64,000 nucleotides of DNA. It comes from Salipiger abyssi (GTDB lineage: Bacteria; Pseudomonadota; Alphaproteobacteria; Rhodobacterales; Rhodobacteraceae). The position numbers and the translations under genes were made by a program. The notes below the pieces were generated by a model. That model had not been told where the DNA came from and did not search any database. It saw only the letters and a program-made list of their open reading frames with translations. Below, one piece after another: positions 28,524 to 37,468 of the stretch (position 1 is its first letter; each line of letters starts with the position of its first letter). Location: assembly GCF_001975705.1 (NCBI RefSeq), contig NZ_CP015093.1, positions 3,232,501 to 3,296,500 on the forward strand, written 5' to 3'.

Positions 28524-29509
28524 GCCTGCCGCCGGAAACCATGGATACGCTCTGCCCGATGTATCTCCAGATCGGGGCGGACGGGCGCGTGCGGCGCATG
28601 GGGCCGACGTTGCACAAGCTGCTGAAAGGACGCTGCGGGCGCGGCATGCCCTTCGCCGAGGTGATCCACATCTACCGCCCGAAACGGGTGACCACGTTGC
28701 CGGGGCTGCTGGCGATGGCCGGCCGCAAACTGCAATTGCGGCTCTGCTGCGGGCCGCGCATGACGCTCAAGGGGCTGGCAATGCCGGACGGGGAGGACGG
28801 CGCGATCATCAACCTGTCCTTCGGCATCGGCGTCGTCGAGGCGGTTCGGTGTCATTCGCTGACCAGCACCGATTTCGCGGCCACCGACCTGGCCATCGAC
28901 ATGCTTTATCTGGTGGAGGCGAAATCCGCGGCGATGGAAGCGTCGCGGACGCTGAACCGCCGGCTTCAGGGCGCCATGCTTGCCGCCGAGCAGCGTGCCT
29001 ATACCGATACTCTGACCGGGCTGCGCAACCGCCGCGCCATGGACCATGTGCTGCAACGGCTGATCCGGGTCGGCGAGCCGTTCGCGGTTCTGCATATCGA
29101 CCTCGATTTCTTCAAGCAGGTCAACGACACGCGCGGCCACGCGGCGGGCGATCAGGTGTTGCAGGCCGTGGCACGGGTGATGCTCGATCTGACCCGCAAG
29201 GAGGACACGGTGGCGCGGGTCGGCGGCGATGAATTCGTCATCCTGCTGGCGGGGCTGACCGATGTCGCGCGCCTGTCGGAGCTTGCCGAGCGGCTGATCC
29301 GTCGCATCGAGCGACCGATCTCGCTTGACGGGTCGCTGTGCCGGATCTCCGCCAGCATCGGACTCGCCCTCAGTCAGCCTGACAGCGAGTCGCCGCAGAC
29401 CGCCGAAGCGCTTTTGGAACAAGCGGATATCGCGCTTTACACCGCCAAGCGGCTCGGCCGCGGGCAGCATGCCTTTCACGAGCCCGAGAGCGTCGCGAAC
29501 CCGCGCTGA
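28520..29509 (+). CDS. Diguanylate cyclase with HNOBA-like N-terminal domain
   Basis: 329 aa. Residues 1 to about 135 resemble the heme-NO-binding-associated (PAS-like) domain of guanylate cyclases: CPMYLQIGADGRVRRMGPT. A coiled linker follows, then a complete GGDEF domain (GGDEF at 235-239, RVGGDEFVIL) with an RxxD inhibitory site (RKED) upstream. The 4-base overlap with the H-NOX gene and the HNOBA domain argue that the two products form a complex that tunes c-di-GMP. Confidence 0.88.
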   Translation: MSLPPETMDTLCPMYLQIGADGRVRRMGPTLHKLLKGRCGRGMPFAEVIHIYRPKRVTTLPGLLAMAGRKLQLRLCCGPRMTLKGLAMPDGEDGAIINLSFGIGVVEAVRCHSLTSTDFAATDLAIDMLYLVEAKSAAMEASRTLNRRLQGAMLAAEQRAYTDTLTGLRNRRAMDHVLQRLIRVGEPFAVLHIDLDFFKQVNDTRGHAAGDQVLQAVARVMLDLTRKEDTVARVGGDEFVILLAGLTDVARLSELAERLIRRIERPISLDGSLCRISASIGLALSQPDSESPQTAEALLEQADIALYTAKRLGRGQHAFHEPESVANPR

Positions 29510-29591
29510 CAGCTTCGCAAGAAAGGTGCGTTTTTTTGCGATTGGAGGTCTTGATCCCCGTGAATTGGTAGCGTAAGACCGCCGCCACGGT

Positions 29592-29666
29592 TGGGGTGTA
29601 GCCAAGTGGTAAGGCAACGGTTTTTGGTACCGCGTACCGCAGGTTCGAATCCTGCCACCCCAGCCA
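29592..29666 (+). tRNA. tRNA-Gln (TTG anticodon)
   Basis: Cloverleaf with acceptor tggggtg/cacccca, D arm, anticodon arm with TTG in the loop tttttggta, T loop gttcgaatc, discriminator g and encoded CCA. 75 bases including CCA. Confidence 0.95.
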
Positions 29667-29937
29667 GTGTTTCCCTTGATGCTCGAAATGAGTCACTCGC
29701 GGCGATCAAGTGAGCGCTTCTGAGCCCGCTTGCTCAGCCGAGCCGCCGGCATCGCATGCGTGCAGCTCGTATGGAGGCAAAGGGGCCAGCAGAAAGCCGA
29801 TCTCGGTCTCTCTGATTGCACGGCCTTGGGGGTGCGCCAAACTTGAGTTTGGAAACCGTTGCGGGCAGTTGGCGTGATCGCTTTACTGACCAGCAAATCT
29901 TCATGACAGAGATCACGCGGCCACAAGGAGATCTCAT

Positions 29938-30327
29938 ATGGAGACACGTACCGGCGGCTGCCTGTGCGGTGCGGTCCGCTTCGTGGCGAGCGGCCTGCCC
30001 GAGCGCGTGGGAATATGCCATTGCATGGACTGCCGGAAGCACCATGGCGCTGTCTTCTACGCCGCCGCGGTTTTTCCGGAGAGATCGTTCCGATATTCTG
30101 GGAACCCAAAAGAGTACGATGGCAGGTTTTTCTGTCCAGACTGCGGGTCGTCGGTATTCTCGAGAAGCGAAAACGAGGTGGAGGTGCATCTGGGGGCGTG
30201 CGATGCCCCTGGCCAGTTCGAGCCGACATATGAACTCTGGTGCTGCCGCCGCGAGCCCTGGCTGCCGCCTTTCCCCAACATGAGGAAGTTCACTCGGAAC
30301 AGGACGGTCGACGACAGCGCCGAATAG
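29938..30327 (+). CDS. GFA/CENP-V family zinc-binding protein
   Basis: 129 aa. Two zinc sites are visible: Cys8/Cys10 (GGCLCGAVRF) with Cys66/Cys69 (FCPDCGSSVFS), and Cys27/Cys29/Cys32 (ICHCMDCRK). This is the glutathione-dependent formaldehyde-activating enzyme fold. Most members are uncharacterised, and the GFA activity itself is doubtful for many. aaggag precedes ATG 29938. The 271 bases between the tRNA and this gene hold nothing recognisable. Confidence 0.87.
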   Translation: METRTGGCLCGAVRFVASGLPERVGICHCMDCRKHHGAVFYAAAVFPERSFRYSGNPKEYDGRFFCPDCGSSVFSRSENEVEVHLGACDAPGQFEPTYELWCCRREPWLPPFPNMRKFTRNRTVDDSAE

Positions 30328-30408
30328 GCTGAGCGGCTTCGAACGGCAACAAACGCTACCGGGAAGCGCACTAACCTCGTCGCGGGCCCCCGTCTTAACG
30401 CGGTGGAT

Positions 30409-31620
30409 CTATTCCATCGCCAGGATCATGTTGCGCACCACCGGATAGATCTCGTTGTCCCAGCGGCGGCCGTTGAAGACGCCGTAATGCCCGACATTGG
30501 CCTGAAGATGGTGGCGCTTGAGATGCGGGCGCAGGGTCGAGCAGAGATCATGCGCCGCCGTGGTCTGGCCTAGCCCGCAGATATCGTCGCGCCCGCCCTC
30601 GACGGTGAGCAGGGCGGTGTTGCGGATCTTCGACGGGTCGACCTTGCGGCCGCGATAGGTGAAATCGCCGGTGGCGAGCTCGGCCTTCTGGAACACCCGG
30701 TCGATGGTCTCGATATAGAACTCCGCCGTCAGGTCGAGCACCGCGAAATACTCGTCGTAGAAATCCTTGATCCTCTGGGCGTCCTTGTCCTCGCCCGCCG
30801 CCAGAAGCTCGTAGAGCTTGCGGTGCTGCGCCTGGTGGCGCTCCATGTTCATGGTCATGAAGGCGGTGAGCTGGACGAAGCCCGGGTAGACCTTGCGCCC
30901 GCCGCCCGGGTAGCGCATCGGCACCGTCGAGATGACATTGCGCTTGAACCACGAGAGCGGCTTTTCATTGGCCAGATCGTTCACCGAGGTCGGGCTTTCG
31001 CGCACATCCACTGGCCCGGCCATCAGCGTCATCGAGCGCGGCGTGGCGGGGTTCTTGTCCTCCGACATCACCGCGACGGCGGCCAGCGTCTGCACGCAGG
31101 GTTGGCAGACGCCCAGAACGTGGCAGCCCGGACCCAGCTCTTCGAGAAAGCGGATCACGTAGCTGACGTAATCCTCCACCCCGAAATCGCCGGCGTCGCG
31201 CGGCACGTCGCGGGCGTTTTTCCAGTCGGTGATATAGACATCGTGATCGCGCAGCAGCGTGCGCACCGTGCCCGCCAGCAGCGTCGAGAAATGCCCCGAA
31301 AGCGGCGCGGTCACCAGCACCTTTGGCTGGTAGGTGTCGATGTCCTTCCTGAAATGCAGCAGCGTGCCGAAGGGCAGGTCGAGCGCCACCTCCTCGGTCA
31401 CCGGCACCTCTCGGTTTTCCACCGGCACCGAATGGATGCCGAAGGGCGGACGCTCATGGCTGAGCTGGAAACGCGAGATCATTTCCATCAGTGCCGCGTT
31501 GCGGCGAAGCATCTCTCCGAACGGTCCGATATCGCGGGGCGAAAACGCCAGAGCCGAGAGCGCGGCGGTGCGAAAAGGGGCGATAATATCATCAAGCCCT
31601 TGATAAGCTGCATAAAGCAC
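30409..31620 (-). CDS. phaZ: Intracellular polyhydroxyalkanoate depolymerase
   Basis: 403 aa, the length of short-chain intracellular PhaZ. The nucleophile elbow carries cysteine rather than serine: GVCQPCVQ with Cys172, as in this family. Other family parts are APLSGHFSTLL, DWKNARDVP and GGRDDICGLGQT, and the C-terminal His is in NVGHYGVFNG. Releases hydroxybutyrate units from storage granules. Divergent from the GST gene. Confidence 0.93.
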   Translation of the reverse strand: MLYAAYQGLDDIIAPFRTAALSALAFSPRDIGPFGEMLRRNAALMEMISRFQLSHERPPFGIHSVPVENREVPVTEEVALDLPFGTLLHFRKDIDTYQPKVLVTAPLSGHFSTLLAGTVRTLLRDHDVYITDWKNARDVPRDAGDFGVEDYVSYVIRFLEELGPGCHVLGVCQPCVQTLAAVAVMSEDKNPATPRSMTLMAGPVDVRESPTSVNDLANEKPLSWFKRNVISTVPMRYPGGGRKVYPGFVQLTAFMTMNMERHQAQHRKLYELLAAGEDKDAQRIKDFYDEYFAVLDLTAEFYIETIDRVFQKAELATGDFTYRGRKVDPSKIRNTALLTVEGGRDDICGLGQTTAAHDLCSTLRPHLKRHHLQANVGHYGVFNGRRWDNEIYPVVRNMILAME

Positions 31621-31722
31621 GATGATCAGACCTTATTGTTCCATGAAATATCTAGCCAAAACCAGATGGCTGTGCGACAAAAAATTACCGCAGTGCAGCA
31701 TGAGGGGCGAAGTGAAGACGTC

Positions 31723-32376
31723 ATGACACAGGCCACGCTCACGATTTCATCGAAAAACTACTCCTCCTGGTCGCTGCGCGGCTGGCTTCTTTGCAAGATG
31801 TCCGGGCTTGATTTCAAAGAGCAGCCGGTCGACCCGACCGATGCCGATGTGCGCCAGGAACTGCTGCTGCTCTCGCCCACCGTGCGGGTGCCGCGCCTGA
31901 CCCATGGCAAGGTCGAGGTCTGGGACACGCTGGCCATCGCCGAATATCTCTACGAGATCTTTCCCGATGCCGGGCTCTTCCCCGAGGACGTGGCGCAGCG
32001 TGCCCATTGCCGCGCGGTCGCGGGCGAGATGCATTCGGGGTTCTACAACCTGCGCTCGGCGCTGCCGATGAATCTCAAGGCGCGGCATGAGAGCTTCAAG
32101 ATCTTCTCCGGCGCGCGCCCGGATGTGGAGCGCGTCAAGGAGATTTGGGGCGAGTGTCTCGATGCCCATGGCGGGCCGTTCCTGTTTGGAAAACCGACCG
32201 TGGCGGATGCGATGTACGCGCCGGTCTGCACCCGGTTCCGCACCTATGCCGTCACACTCGACGATCGCTTGGAGGGGTATATCGACACGGTACTGAACTG
32301 GGCGCCGATGCAGGAATGGACCGAGGCGGCGCTGGCCGAACCCGAAGAGATCGAAGAGCTCGAAGTCGAGTTCTGA
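31723..32376 (+). CDS. Glutathione S-transferase family protein
   Basis: 217 aa with a thioredoxin-like N-terminal domain (LTISSKNYSSWSLRGWLL; SPTVRVPRL with the cis-Pro; the glutathione-binding acidic/Ser motif is DTLAI) and a helical C-terminal domain (LFGKPTVADAMYAPV). aggggcg precedes ATG 31723. Substrate unknown. Confidence 0.87.
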   Translation: MTQATLTISSKNYSSWSLRGWLLCKMSGLDFKEQPVDPTDADVRQELLLLSPTVRVPRLTHGKVEVWDTLAIAEYLYEIFPDAGLFPEDVAQRAHCRAVAGEMHSGFYNLRSALPMNLKARHESFKIFSGARPDVERVKEIWGECLDAHGGPFLFGKPTVADAMYAPVCTRFRTYAVTLDDRLEGYIDTVLNWAPMQEWTEAALAEPEEIEELEVEF

Positions 32377-32470
32377 GGCCCCTCTGCCGCAGCGCCGGGG
32401 CGGTAAAACTCTGGCAAAACGCGGGTTTGGCCTCTATAGCTCGGGCCTGTCCGGTCCTCAGGTGCATGCC

Positions 32471-33031
32471 ATGTCGAATTTCCTTCTCCGCGATCCCGAT
32501 TGCATTCTGATCCACATTCCCAAGACCGGCGGCTCCTCGATCCGGCGCGGGCTCTGGCAGGGGCGCTATGACGGCCCGGCCTTTGGCGAGATCCCCGAAG
32601 ACTGGCCGCAGCTCTTTCGCTTTGCCTTCGTGCGCCATCCGCTCGACCGTTTCGTCTCGGCCTATGCGGATTTCACCCAGATCCGCGGCTACAAGGGCAG
32701 TATGGGACGCTTTGCCGATATCGTCATGGACGAGAGCGTCGGCTATGGCGAAGAGCGCGCCACCCGCAAGGAGCGCATCCGCCACCACACCATCCCGCAG
32801 ACCCACCCGTTCAACTGTCTCGATCTCGCCGATACGGTCTATCGGTTCGAGGCGTACGAGGCCGAGGTCGCGCGGCTGGCGGAAAAGACCGGCGTTTCGC
32901 TTGACGGGCTCCAGCACCGGCGCAGGACGCGGCACGAGGGCTGGCGCGAGATGCTGGAGCCGGAGCTGGTCGGGAAACTGACCGGGTTCTACGAAGAGGA
33001 TTTCACCCGGCTCGGCTACGCGCTGCCCTGA
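32471..33031 (+). CDS. Sulfotransferase family 2 protein
   Basis: 186 aa. The PAPS-binding loop is HIPKTGGSS (15-23), and the second motif is FVRHPLDRFVSAY. Such small bacterial members transfer sulfate to a carbohydrate or small molecule; the acceptor is unknown. An upstream in-frame GTG (32462) is an alternative start. Its 3' end overlaps the convergent BadF-type gene by 16 bases. Confidence 0.85.
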   Translation: MSNFLLRDPDCILIHIPKTGGSSIRRGLWQGRYDGPAFGEIPEDWPQLFRFAFVRHPLDRFVSAYADFTQIRGYKGSMGRFADIVMDESVGYGEERATRKERIRHHTIPQTHPFNCLDLADTVYRFEAYEAEVARLAEKTGVSLDGLQHRRRTRHEGWREMLEPELVGKLTGFYEEDFTRLGYALP

Positions 33032-33876
33032 GGCGCCGCGGGCACCATCCTGCGGGCCAGCGCCAGCGCTCCGTCGAGCGCGCTGCCCCTGGCGGGGTGC
33101 AGCGCCTGCGCCATCTCCCGGGGCAGCCAGTCGGCATAGCTCGCGGCCACGCCGCCGATCAGGCAGAGCGGCTCTTCCGGCCCCCAGCCGAGCGCGTTGA
33201 GCCCGGTGGCGATATAGCCCGCGCCGCGCCGCATGAGAAAATCCGCCACCGCATCGCCCCGGGCGCCGGTGACCCTCGGCGCAAGCGTGCCGAAATCCCG
33301 CGGCGTGGCACGCGCTGCGAACGTCACGATGCCGGGCGCGCCGCCCATCTCCTCCAGCACCGCGTCGGTGAGCGGGCTGCGCACCTCGAGCCCGTCCCGC
33401 GCCCGGAGCACCTGGACCAGCAGCTCGCGCCCGAGCCAGGCGCCCGAGGCCTCGTCGCCCAGCACCAGCCCGTAGCCGCCCAGCGTGGCAAAGGCATCGC
33501 TCTCCTGCCGTGCGAGAAAGCTGCCGGTGCCGATCCCGGCGACGCAGCCCGTCTGCTCGCCGAGCGCGCCCGCCACCGCCGCGCGACGGTCCTCCTCGAT
33601 CACCGCCTGATCGAGCGGCAGCGCCGCCGCGACGCGGGCGGCGATCTCCGGCCCGGTCACGCCCGCCAGCGCCAGATAGGCCGGGCAGGGGCGCAGCGCG
33701 TCGAGGCTCAGCCCGGCCTGTTTCGCTATTTCGGAAAGACCCGAAATAAGCGTCCGCAGCGCGCCGTCGAAATCGCTGGTGACATTGGCCGCGCCCAGCC
33801 GCGTCTCGATGCGTTCGCCGTCGCGCTCCAGCGCGAGACGGCAGGTGGAGCCGCCCGCATCCGCCGCGAGGATCAT
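33016..33876 (-). CDS. BadF/BadG-type ATPase (N-acetylglucosamine kinase-like)
   Basis: 286 aa ASKHA-fold kinase: ADAGGSTCRLAL phosphate-1 loop at the start, GIGTGSFLA and GLVLGDEASGAWLG for the second phosphate loop and linker, and CLIGGVAASYA for the adenosine motif. This combination fits N-acetylglucosamine/N-acetylmuramic kinase-like proteins more than benzoyl-CoA reductase activators, which carry an iron-sulfur cysteine pair absent here. Starts in the stop of the upstream VWA gene. Confidence 0.82.
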   Translation of the reverse strand: MILAADAGGSTCRLALERDGERIETRLGAANVTSDFDGALRTLISGLSEIAKQAGLSLDALRPCPAYLALAGVTGPEIAARVAAALPLDQAVIEEDRRAAVAGALGEQTGCVAGIGTGSFLARQESDAFATLGGYGLVLGDEASGAWLGRELLVQVLRARDGLEVRSPLTDAVLEEMGGAPGIVTFAARATPRDFGTLAPRVTGARGDAVADFLMRRGAGYIATGLNALGWGPEEPLCLIGGVAASYADWLPREMAQALHPARGSALDGALALARRMVPAAPQGSA

Positions 33877-35057
33877 CGCGACAGCTCCCGCATGCCCCGG
33901 TCGATCCCCTCCAGCGTCATCGGCACCATGCGCTCCTCAAAGATCTCGCGGATCATTGCGATACTGTGCGTATAGCCCCAATGCGGCTCGGGCACCGGGT
34001 TGATCCAGAGGTGATCGGGCCATTGCGCCCGGGCGCGCTCCAGCCAGGTCTGGCCGCTCTCGGCGTTCCAGTGCTCGTTGGCGCCGCCGGGATAGGCGAC
34101 CTCGTAGGGCGACATGGAGGCGTCGCCGACAAAGATGCATTTGTAATCCGACCCATAGGTGTGCAGCACATCCCAGGTCGATATCTGCCTGTCCCAGCGG
34201 CGGCGGTTGTCGCGCCAGACGCCTTCGTAAAGGCAGTTGTGGAAATAGTAATGTTCGAGATGCTTGAACTCGGCGCGCGCCGCCGAGAACAGCTCTTCGA
34301 CCACGCGGATATGGTCGTCCATCGACCCGCCCACATCGAGAAACAGCAGCAGCTTCACCGCGTTGCGCCGCTCCGGTCGGGTCTTCACGTCGAGATAGCC
34401 GTGCTCGGCGGTGGCACGGATCGTGCCGTCGAGATCCAGCTCGTCATGGGCGCCGTCGCGGGCCCATTTGCGCAGCCGCTTCAGCGCCACCTTGATATTG
34501 CGCGTGCCGAGCTCGACGCTGTCGTCGAGATTGCGGAACTCGCGCTTGTCCCAGACCTTGACCGCGCGGCGGTGGCGGCTTTCGTGCTGGCCGATGCGCA
34601 CCCCCTCGGGGTTGTAGCCATAGGCGCCAAAGGGCGAGGTGCCGGCGGTGCCGATCCATTTATTGCCGCCCTGATGCCGGCCTTGCTGCTCCTTCAGCCG
34701 TTCCTTCAGCGTCTCCATCAGCTTGTCGAAGCCGCCAAGCGCCTCGATCTCGCGCTTCTCCTCTTCGGAGAGATGCTTCTCCGCCATCTTCTTCAGCCAG
34801 TCGGCCGGCAGGTCCACCGCCTCCAGCATCTCCTCGAAAGTGATCTGCTCCAGCCCCTGAAAGGTCGCGCCGAAGGCGCGGTCGAAGCGGTCGAGATGAC
34901 GCTCGTCCTTCACCATGGCGCTGCGCGCGAGGTAATAGAACGCCTCGACATCATAGGTGGCGAGCCCGGCGCGCACCGCCTCCAGAAAGGTCAGGTATTC
35001 GCGCAGGCTGACCGGCACCTGGGCTTTTCGGAGATTCTCGAAGAAGGGCACGAACAT
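33873..35057 (-). CDS. VWA-domain protein (CoxE-like)
   Basis: 394 aa. Helical N-terminal half (DUF-type, MFVPFFENLRKAQVPVSL), then a von Willebrand A domain from about residue 235 whose MIDAS is DVGGSMDD, and the conserved IFVGDASMSPYEV. The family is cytoplasmic and often linked to AAA ATPases and metalloenzyme maturation, but no AAA gene is adjacent. Coupled by ATGA to the BadF-type gene. A second, different CoxE-like gene lies at 56505. Confidence 0.83.
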   Translation of the reverse strand: MFVPFFENLRKAQVPVSLREYLTFLEAVRAGLATYDVEAFYYLARSAMVKDERHLDRFDRAFGATFQGLEQITFEEMLEAVDLPADWLKKMAEKHLSEEEKREIEALGGFDKLMETLKERLKEQQGRHQGGNKWIGTAGTSPFGAYGYNPEGVRIGQHESRHRRAVKVWDKREFRNLDDSVELGTRNIKVALKRLRKWARDGAHDELDLDGTIRATAEHGYLDVKTRPERRNAVKLLLFLDVGGSMDDHIRVVEELFSAARAEFKHLEHYYFHNCLYEGVWRDNRRRWDRQISTWDVLHTYGSDYKCIFVGDASMSPYEVAYPGGANEHWNAESGQTWLERARAQWPDHLWINPVPEPHWGYTHSIAMIREIFEERMVPMTLEGIDRGMRELSR

Positions 35058-35129
35058 GTGCGGTCCTTTCGGGCGGCTGCCGCCATCCTACGCAAACGCG
35101 CGCGCGCTGCAACCGCCGCGCCCTGTGCG

Positions 35130-35190
35130 TTTCCATTGGCTGAAAATATCCCGGGGAGTCACGGCTTTGCCGTGACGGGGCAGCGCCCCG
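35130..35190. repeat. Composite intergenic repeat, copy 1
   Basis: tttccattggctgaaaatatc followed by ccgggg, then a perfect hairpin gtcacggc/gccgtgac, then ggggcagcgcccc. The two outer parts recur around a different hairpin at 61590-61653, so this is a dispersed element with a variable centre. It lies between two minus-strand genes and may act as terminator. Confidence 0.6.
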
Positions 35191-35191
35191 A

Positions 35192-35359
35192 TCAGGTCGC
35201 GAGTTTCTCGATCGCGATGGTCAGGACGAGGCCCGCCAGCCCGAAGGCGATGGCATAGACCACCACGAACTGCGCAATATCGGCGGCATTGCCCTTGCGG
35301 CGACGCGCGGTCAGCCCGCCCAGAATGGCGCCGATCAGCACCCCCGCGATCACGATCAT
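35192..35359 (-). CDS. Small two-segment membrane protein
   Basis: 55 aa: MIVIAGVLIGAILGGL, a basic turn TARRRKG, then FVVVYAIAFGLAGLVLTIAI. Two membrane segments with a positive loop between. Sits 9 bases after the DUF2927 gene stop on the same strand, likely the same operon. Homologues in this family of bacteria are short hypothetical proteins, some carrying an apolipoprotein acyltransferase label that a protein this short cannot justify. Confidence 0.72.
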   Translation of the reverse strand: MIVIAGVLIGAILGGLTARRRKGNAADIAQFVVVYAIAFGLAGLVLTIAIEKLAT

Positions 35360-35368
35360 GGCTAGCCC

Positions 35369-36736
35369 TCAGCCCCCCTTGAGCGGATTGAGCGAGCCGA
35401 TCTCGCGCAGCTTGGCGCGGACGGCCCAGTCCGAGCCGAACCCGTATCGCGCCCAGCCCAGGGAGTCCAGTCGCACCTGCCGACCTTCCGACACCCGGCC
35501 CGACAGCTCCAGCGCCTCGGCGCGCAGCAGCATCAGCGTGGCGAGCAGCGCCGCGTTCTCGTGCCGTGCGGCGGTGTCGAGGTGCCGGCCGAGCAGCGCC
35601 AGCGCGTCCTCGGGGCGGTTGTCGTTGATCGCATAGGCGGCGAGCTGCGAGGCGACATAGGCCTGGTGCAGCTGTGTGTTCGGCGAGGCGGCGAAATAGT
35701 GCTGTGCCCGCATGAACTGATCCTGCGCGTCCTCGGCGCTCACCCCTTGCAGGATGCGTCCCATGGCATAGTGGGAAAAACCCCTGCGATGATCGGTCCA
35801 GCCCAGAGACATCGCGGTGTTCAGCGCGCGGGTGGCGGCGGCGCGGCGCTCGGCGGGGCTGGCGCCGGGGCCGAGCGCGGTCTGGATCGCGTCGATCCAG
35901 ACCCTTGGCGTGGCGGGCAGGTCGCGGGCGGGCAGCGTCTCGCCCTGCGGATTGACGCGGGCGAGGATGGCGGGCAGCCGCGCGGCGACATCATGCCGCG
36001 ACATGCCCGAGCGCAGCGACGGGTCGTAATAGGCGCGCAGCACGGTCATGTCGAAGCCGGTCAGCACCGTGTGCACGTTGTCGTCGTTGAAGACGCTGTC
36101 GGCCAGCCGGTAGAGATCGTTGAGCGGCCCGAGCGCCTGTGCGATTTCCTCGTGGAGGCAGTCGCGCACCTCCTGCGGGGCGGCGTCGGCGGGCAGGAAG
36201 ATCGCCAGCGTTTCGCGCCGCGCCACCCGCGTCCAGCTCACGGCGCTGGAACGCCGGGCGGAGAGGTACTCCCGGAGCGACGAGACATTGGGCACCACGA
36301 AACAGGCGGCCTGCGGCAGGTGGCGGCGGATCTCGGCGCGCGGGATGGCGACGAGGGTGATATTCGCCTGCGGTCCCGAGACCTGGCGGATGTCGATCTG
36401 CGCCTCGCTCCGCAGCCGGTGAAGCAGACGATTGAGATCGGGCGCCAGCGCCGCCGGCGGGCTGCCGGTGACGCGCAGCGTGATCGGCCCCTCAAAGCGG
36501 GTGAAGGCGGGCAGGGCGCGACCGGATTCCAGCGAAAAGGCCAGATCCAGGAAATCGCGTGCCAGATCCGCGTTCGAGACCACCGGCGCCATCGGGCGCG
36601 GGGTCGCAAAGCTCTTCATCGCCGGCAGGCCGCTGACACTGGTTACCGAAGCGGCGGCGCGGGTGGCGGTGTCGGGTGAGGGCACCGGCATGCAGGCACT
36701 CACCGCGAGACACAGCGGAAGAAGAAGCCGCCGCAT
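35369..36736 (-). CDS. DUF2927 lipoprotein
   Basis: 455 aa. Lipoprotein signal MRRLLLPLCLAVSAC with lipobox Cys15. The DUF2927 domain covers about 80-300 (LNRLLHRLRSEAQIDI; LHEEIAQALGPLNDL; DSVFNDDNVHTVL), followed by helical TPR-like repeats (about 320-430). Exported and probably membrane-anchored; function unknown. Its start touches the stop of the GNAT gene. Confidence 0.85.
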   Translation of the reverse strand: MRRLLLPLCLAVSACMPVPSPDTATRAAASVTSVSGLPAMKSFATPRPMAPVVSNADLARDFLDLAFSLESGRALPAFTRFEGPITLRVTGSPPAALAPDLNRLLHRLRSEAQIDIRQVSGPQANITLVAIPRAEIRRHLPQAACFVVPNVSSLREYLSARRSSAVSWTRVARRETLAIFLPADAAPQEVRDCLHEEIAQALGPLNDLYRLADSVFNDDNVHTVLTGFDMTVLRAYYDPSLRSGMSRHDVAARLPAILARVNPQGETLPARDLPATPRVWIDAIQTALGPGASPAERRAAATRALNTAMSLGWTDHRRGFSHYAMGRILQGVSAEDAQDQFMRAQHYFAASPNTQLHQAYVASQLAAYAINDNRPEDALALLGRHLDTAARHENAALLATLMLLRAEALELSGRVSEGRQVRLDSLGWARYGFGSDWAVRAKLREIGSLNPLKGG

Positions 36737-37197
36737 CAGGGGCGCTGATACTTGATGAACGGGGTCAGCGTGCCGATGCGGTCGTAAAGCTGCCGCGCGG
36801 TATGGTTGAACTCCTGCGTCAGCCAGTAGACTGAGGGCGCGCCGGCGCGGTCCGCCTCGGCATAGACCGCCTCGATCAGCGCGCGCCCGACGCCCTTGCC
36901 GCGCGCCTCGGGCGCGGCATAGAGATCCTGAAGGTAGCAGACGTTTTCCACGCGCCAGCAGTGACGGTGAAAGAGGTAGTGCACGATGCCCACCGGCACG
37001 CCGTCGATCTCGGCCACGAGCGCGTGGAATTCGTGTTCTTCGGGGCTGAGCAGCCGGGCGAATGTGGTGCGATAGACCTCTTCCGGCACGGAGCTTTCAT
37101 AGAAGACGAGATACGCCTTCCACAGCTCGCGCCAGTTTTCTTCGTCTTGCGCGGTCAGCGGCCGCACGATCACGTTGGAATGGGACACTGTCTTCAA
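36736..37197 (-). CDS. GNAT-family N-acetyltransferase
   Basis: 153 aa GNAT: acetyl-CoA loop APEARGKGVGRALI (about 94-107) and the following LYDRIG motif. The VCYLQDLYAAPEARGKG context is close to diamine/thialysine acetyltransferase-like members, but the substrate is not settled. First gene of a run with DUF2927 and the small membrane protein. The 271 bases upstream contain no gene. Confidence 0.87.
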   Translation of the reverse strand: MKTVSHSNVIVRPLTAQDEENWRELWKAYLVFYESSVPEEVYRTTFARLLSPEEHEFHALVAEIDGVPVGIVHYLFHRHCWRVENVCYLQDLYAAPEARGKGVGRALIEAVYAEADRAGAPSVYWLTQEFNHTARQLYDRIGTLTPFIKYQRP

Positions 37198-37468
37198 AGC
37201 CTGCCTGCTCTTGGTCTCGGATGTTTGGACGATCCGATGTTTTTCTGTCCTCTATGGGGACAGTATAAGGCAAAACCGGGATTTCTGCACAGCCTGAGAG
37301 AAAGGCGGTGCAAAGTTTTTGCAACCCATGCGGGTTCTTGAGGTAAGGCTTTGTTTTTATAGGGCCGGAGCAGTGCATCTCTGCAACAATCGCCTGTTCG
37401 GGTGGCGACTGTTTCCAAGTGCAAAATGGCAAACCAGCCCCATTTCGCACCCGGCCCGGGGCCGGAGA

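Noticed and set aside
37198..37468. Possible molybdenum cofactor riboswitch near moaA
   Set aside because: The spacer lies downstream of moaA, not upstream, and I could not recognise the Moco fold.
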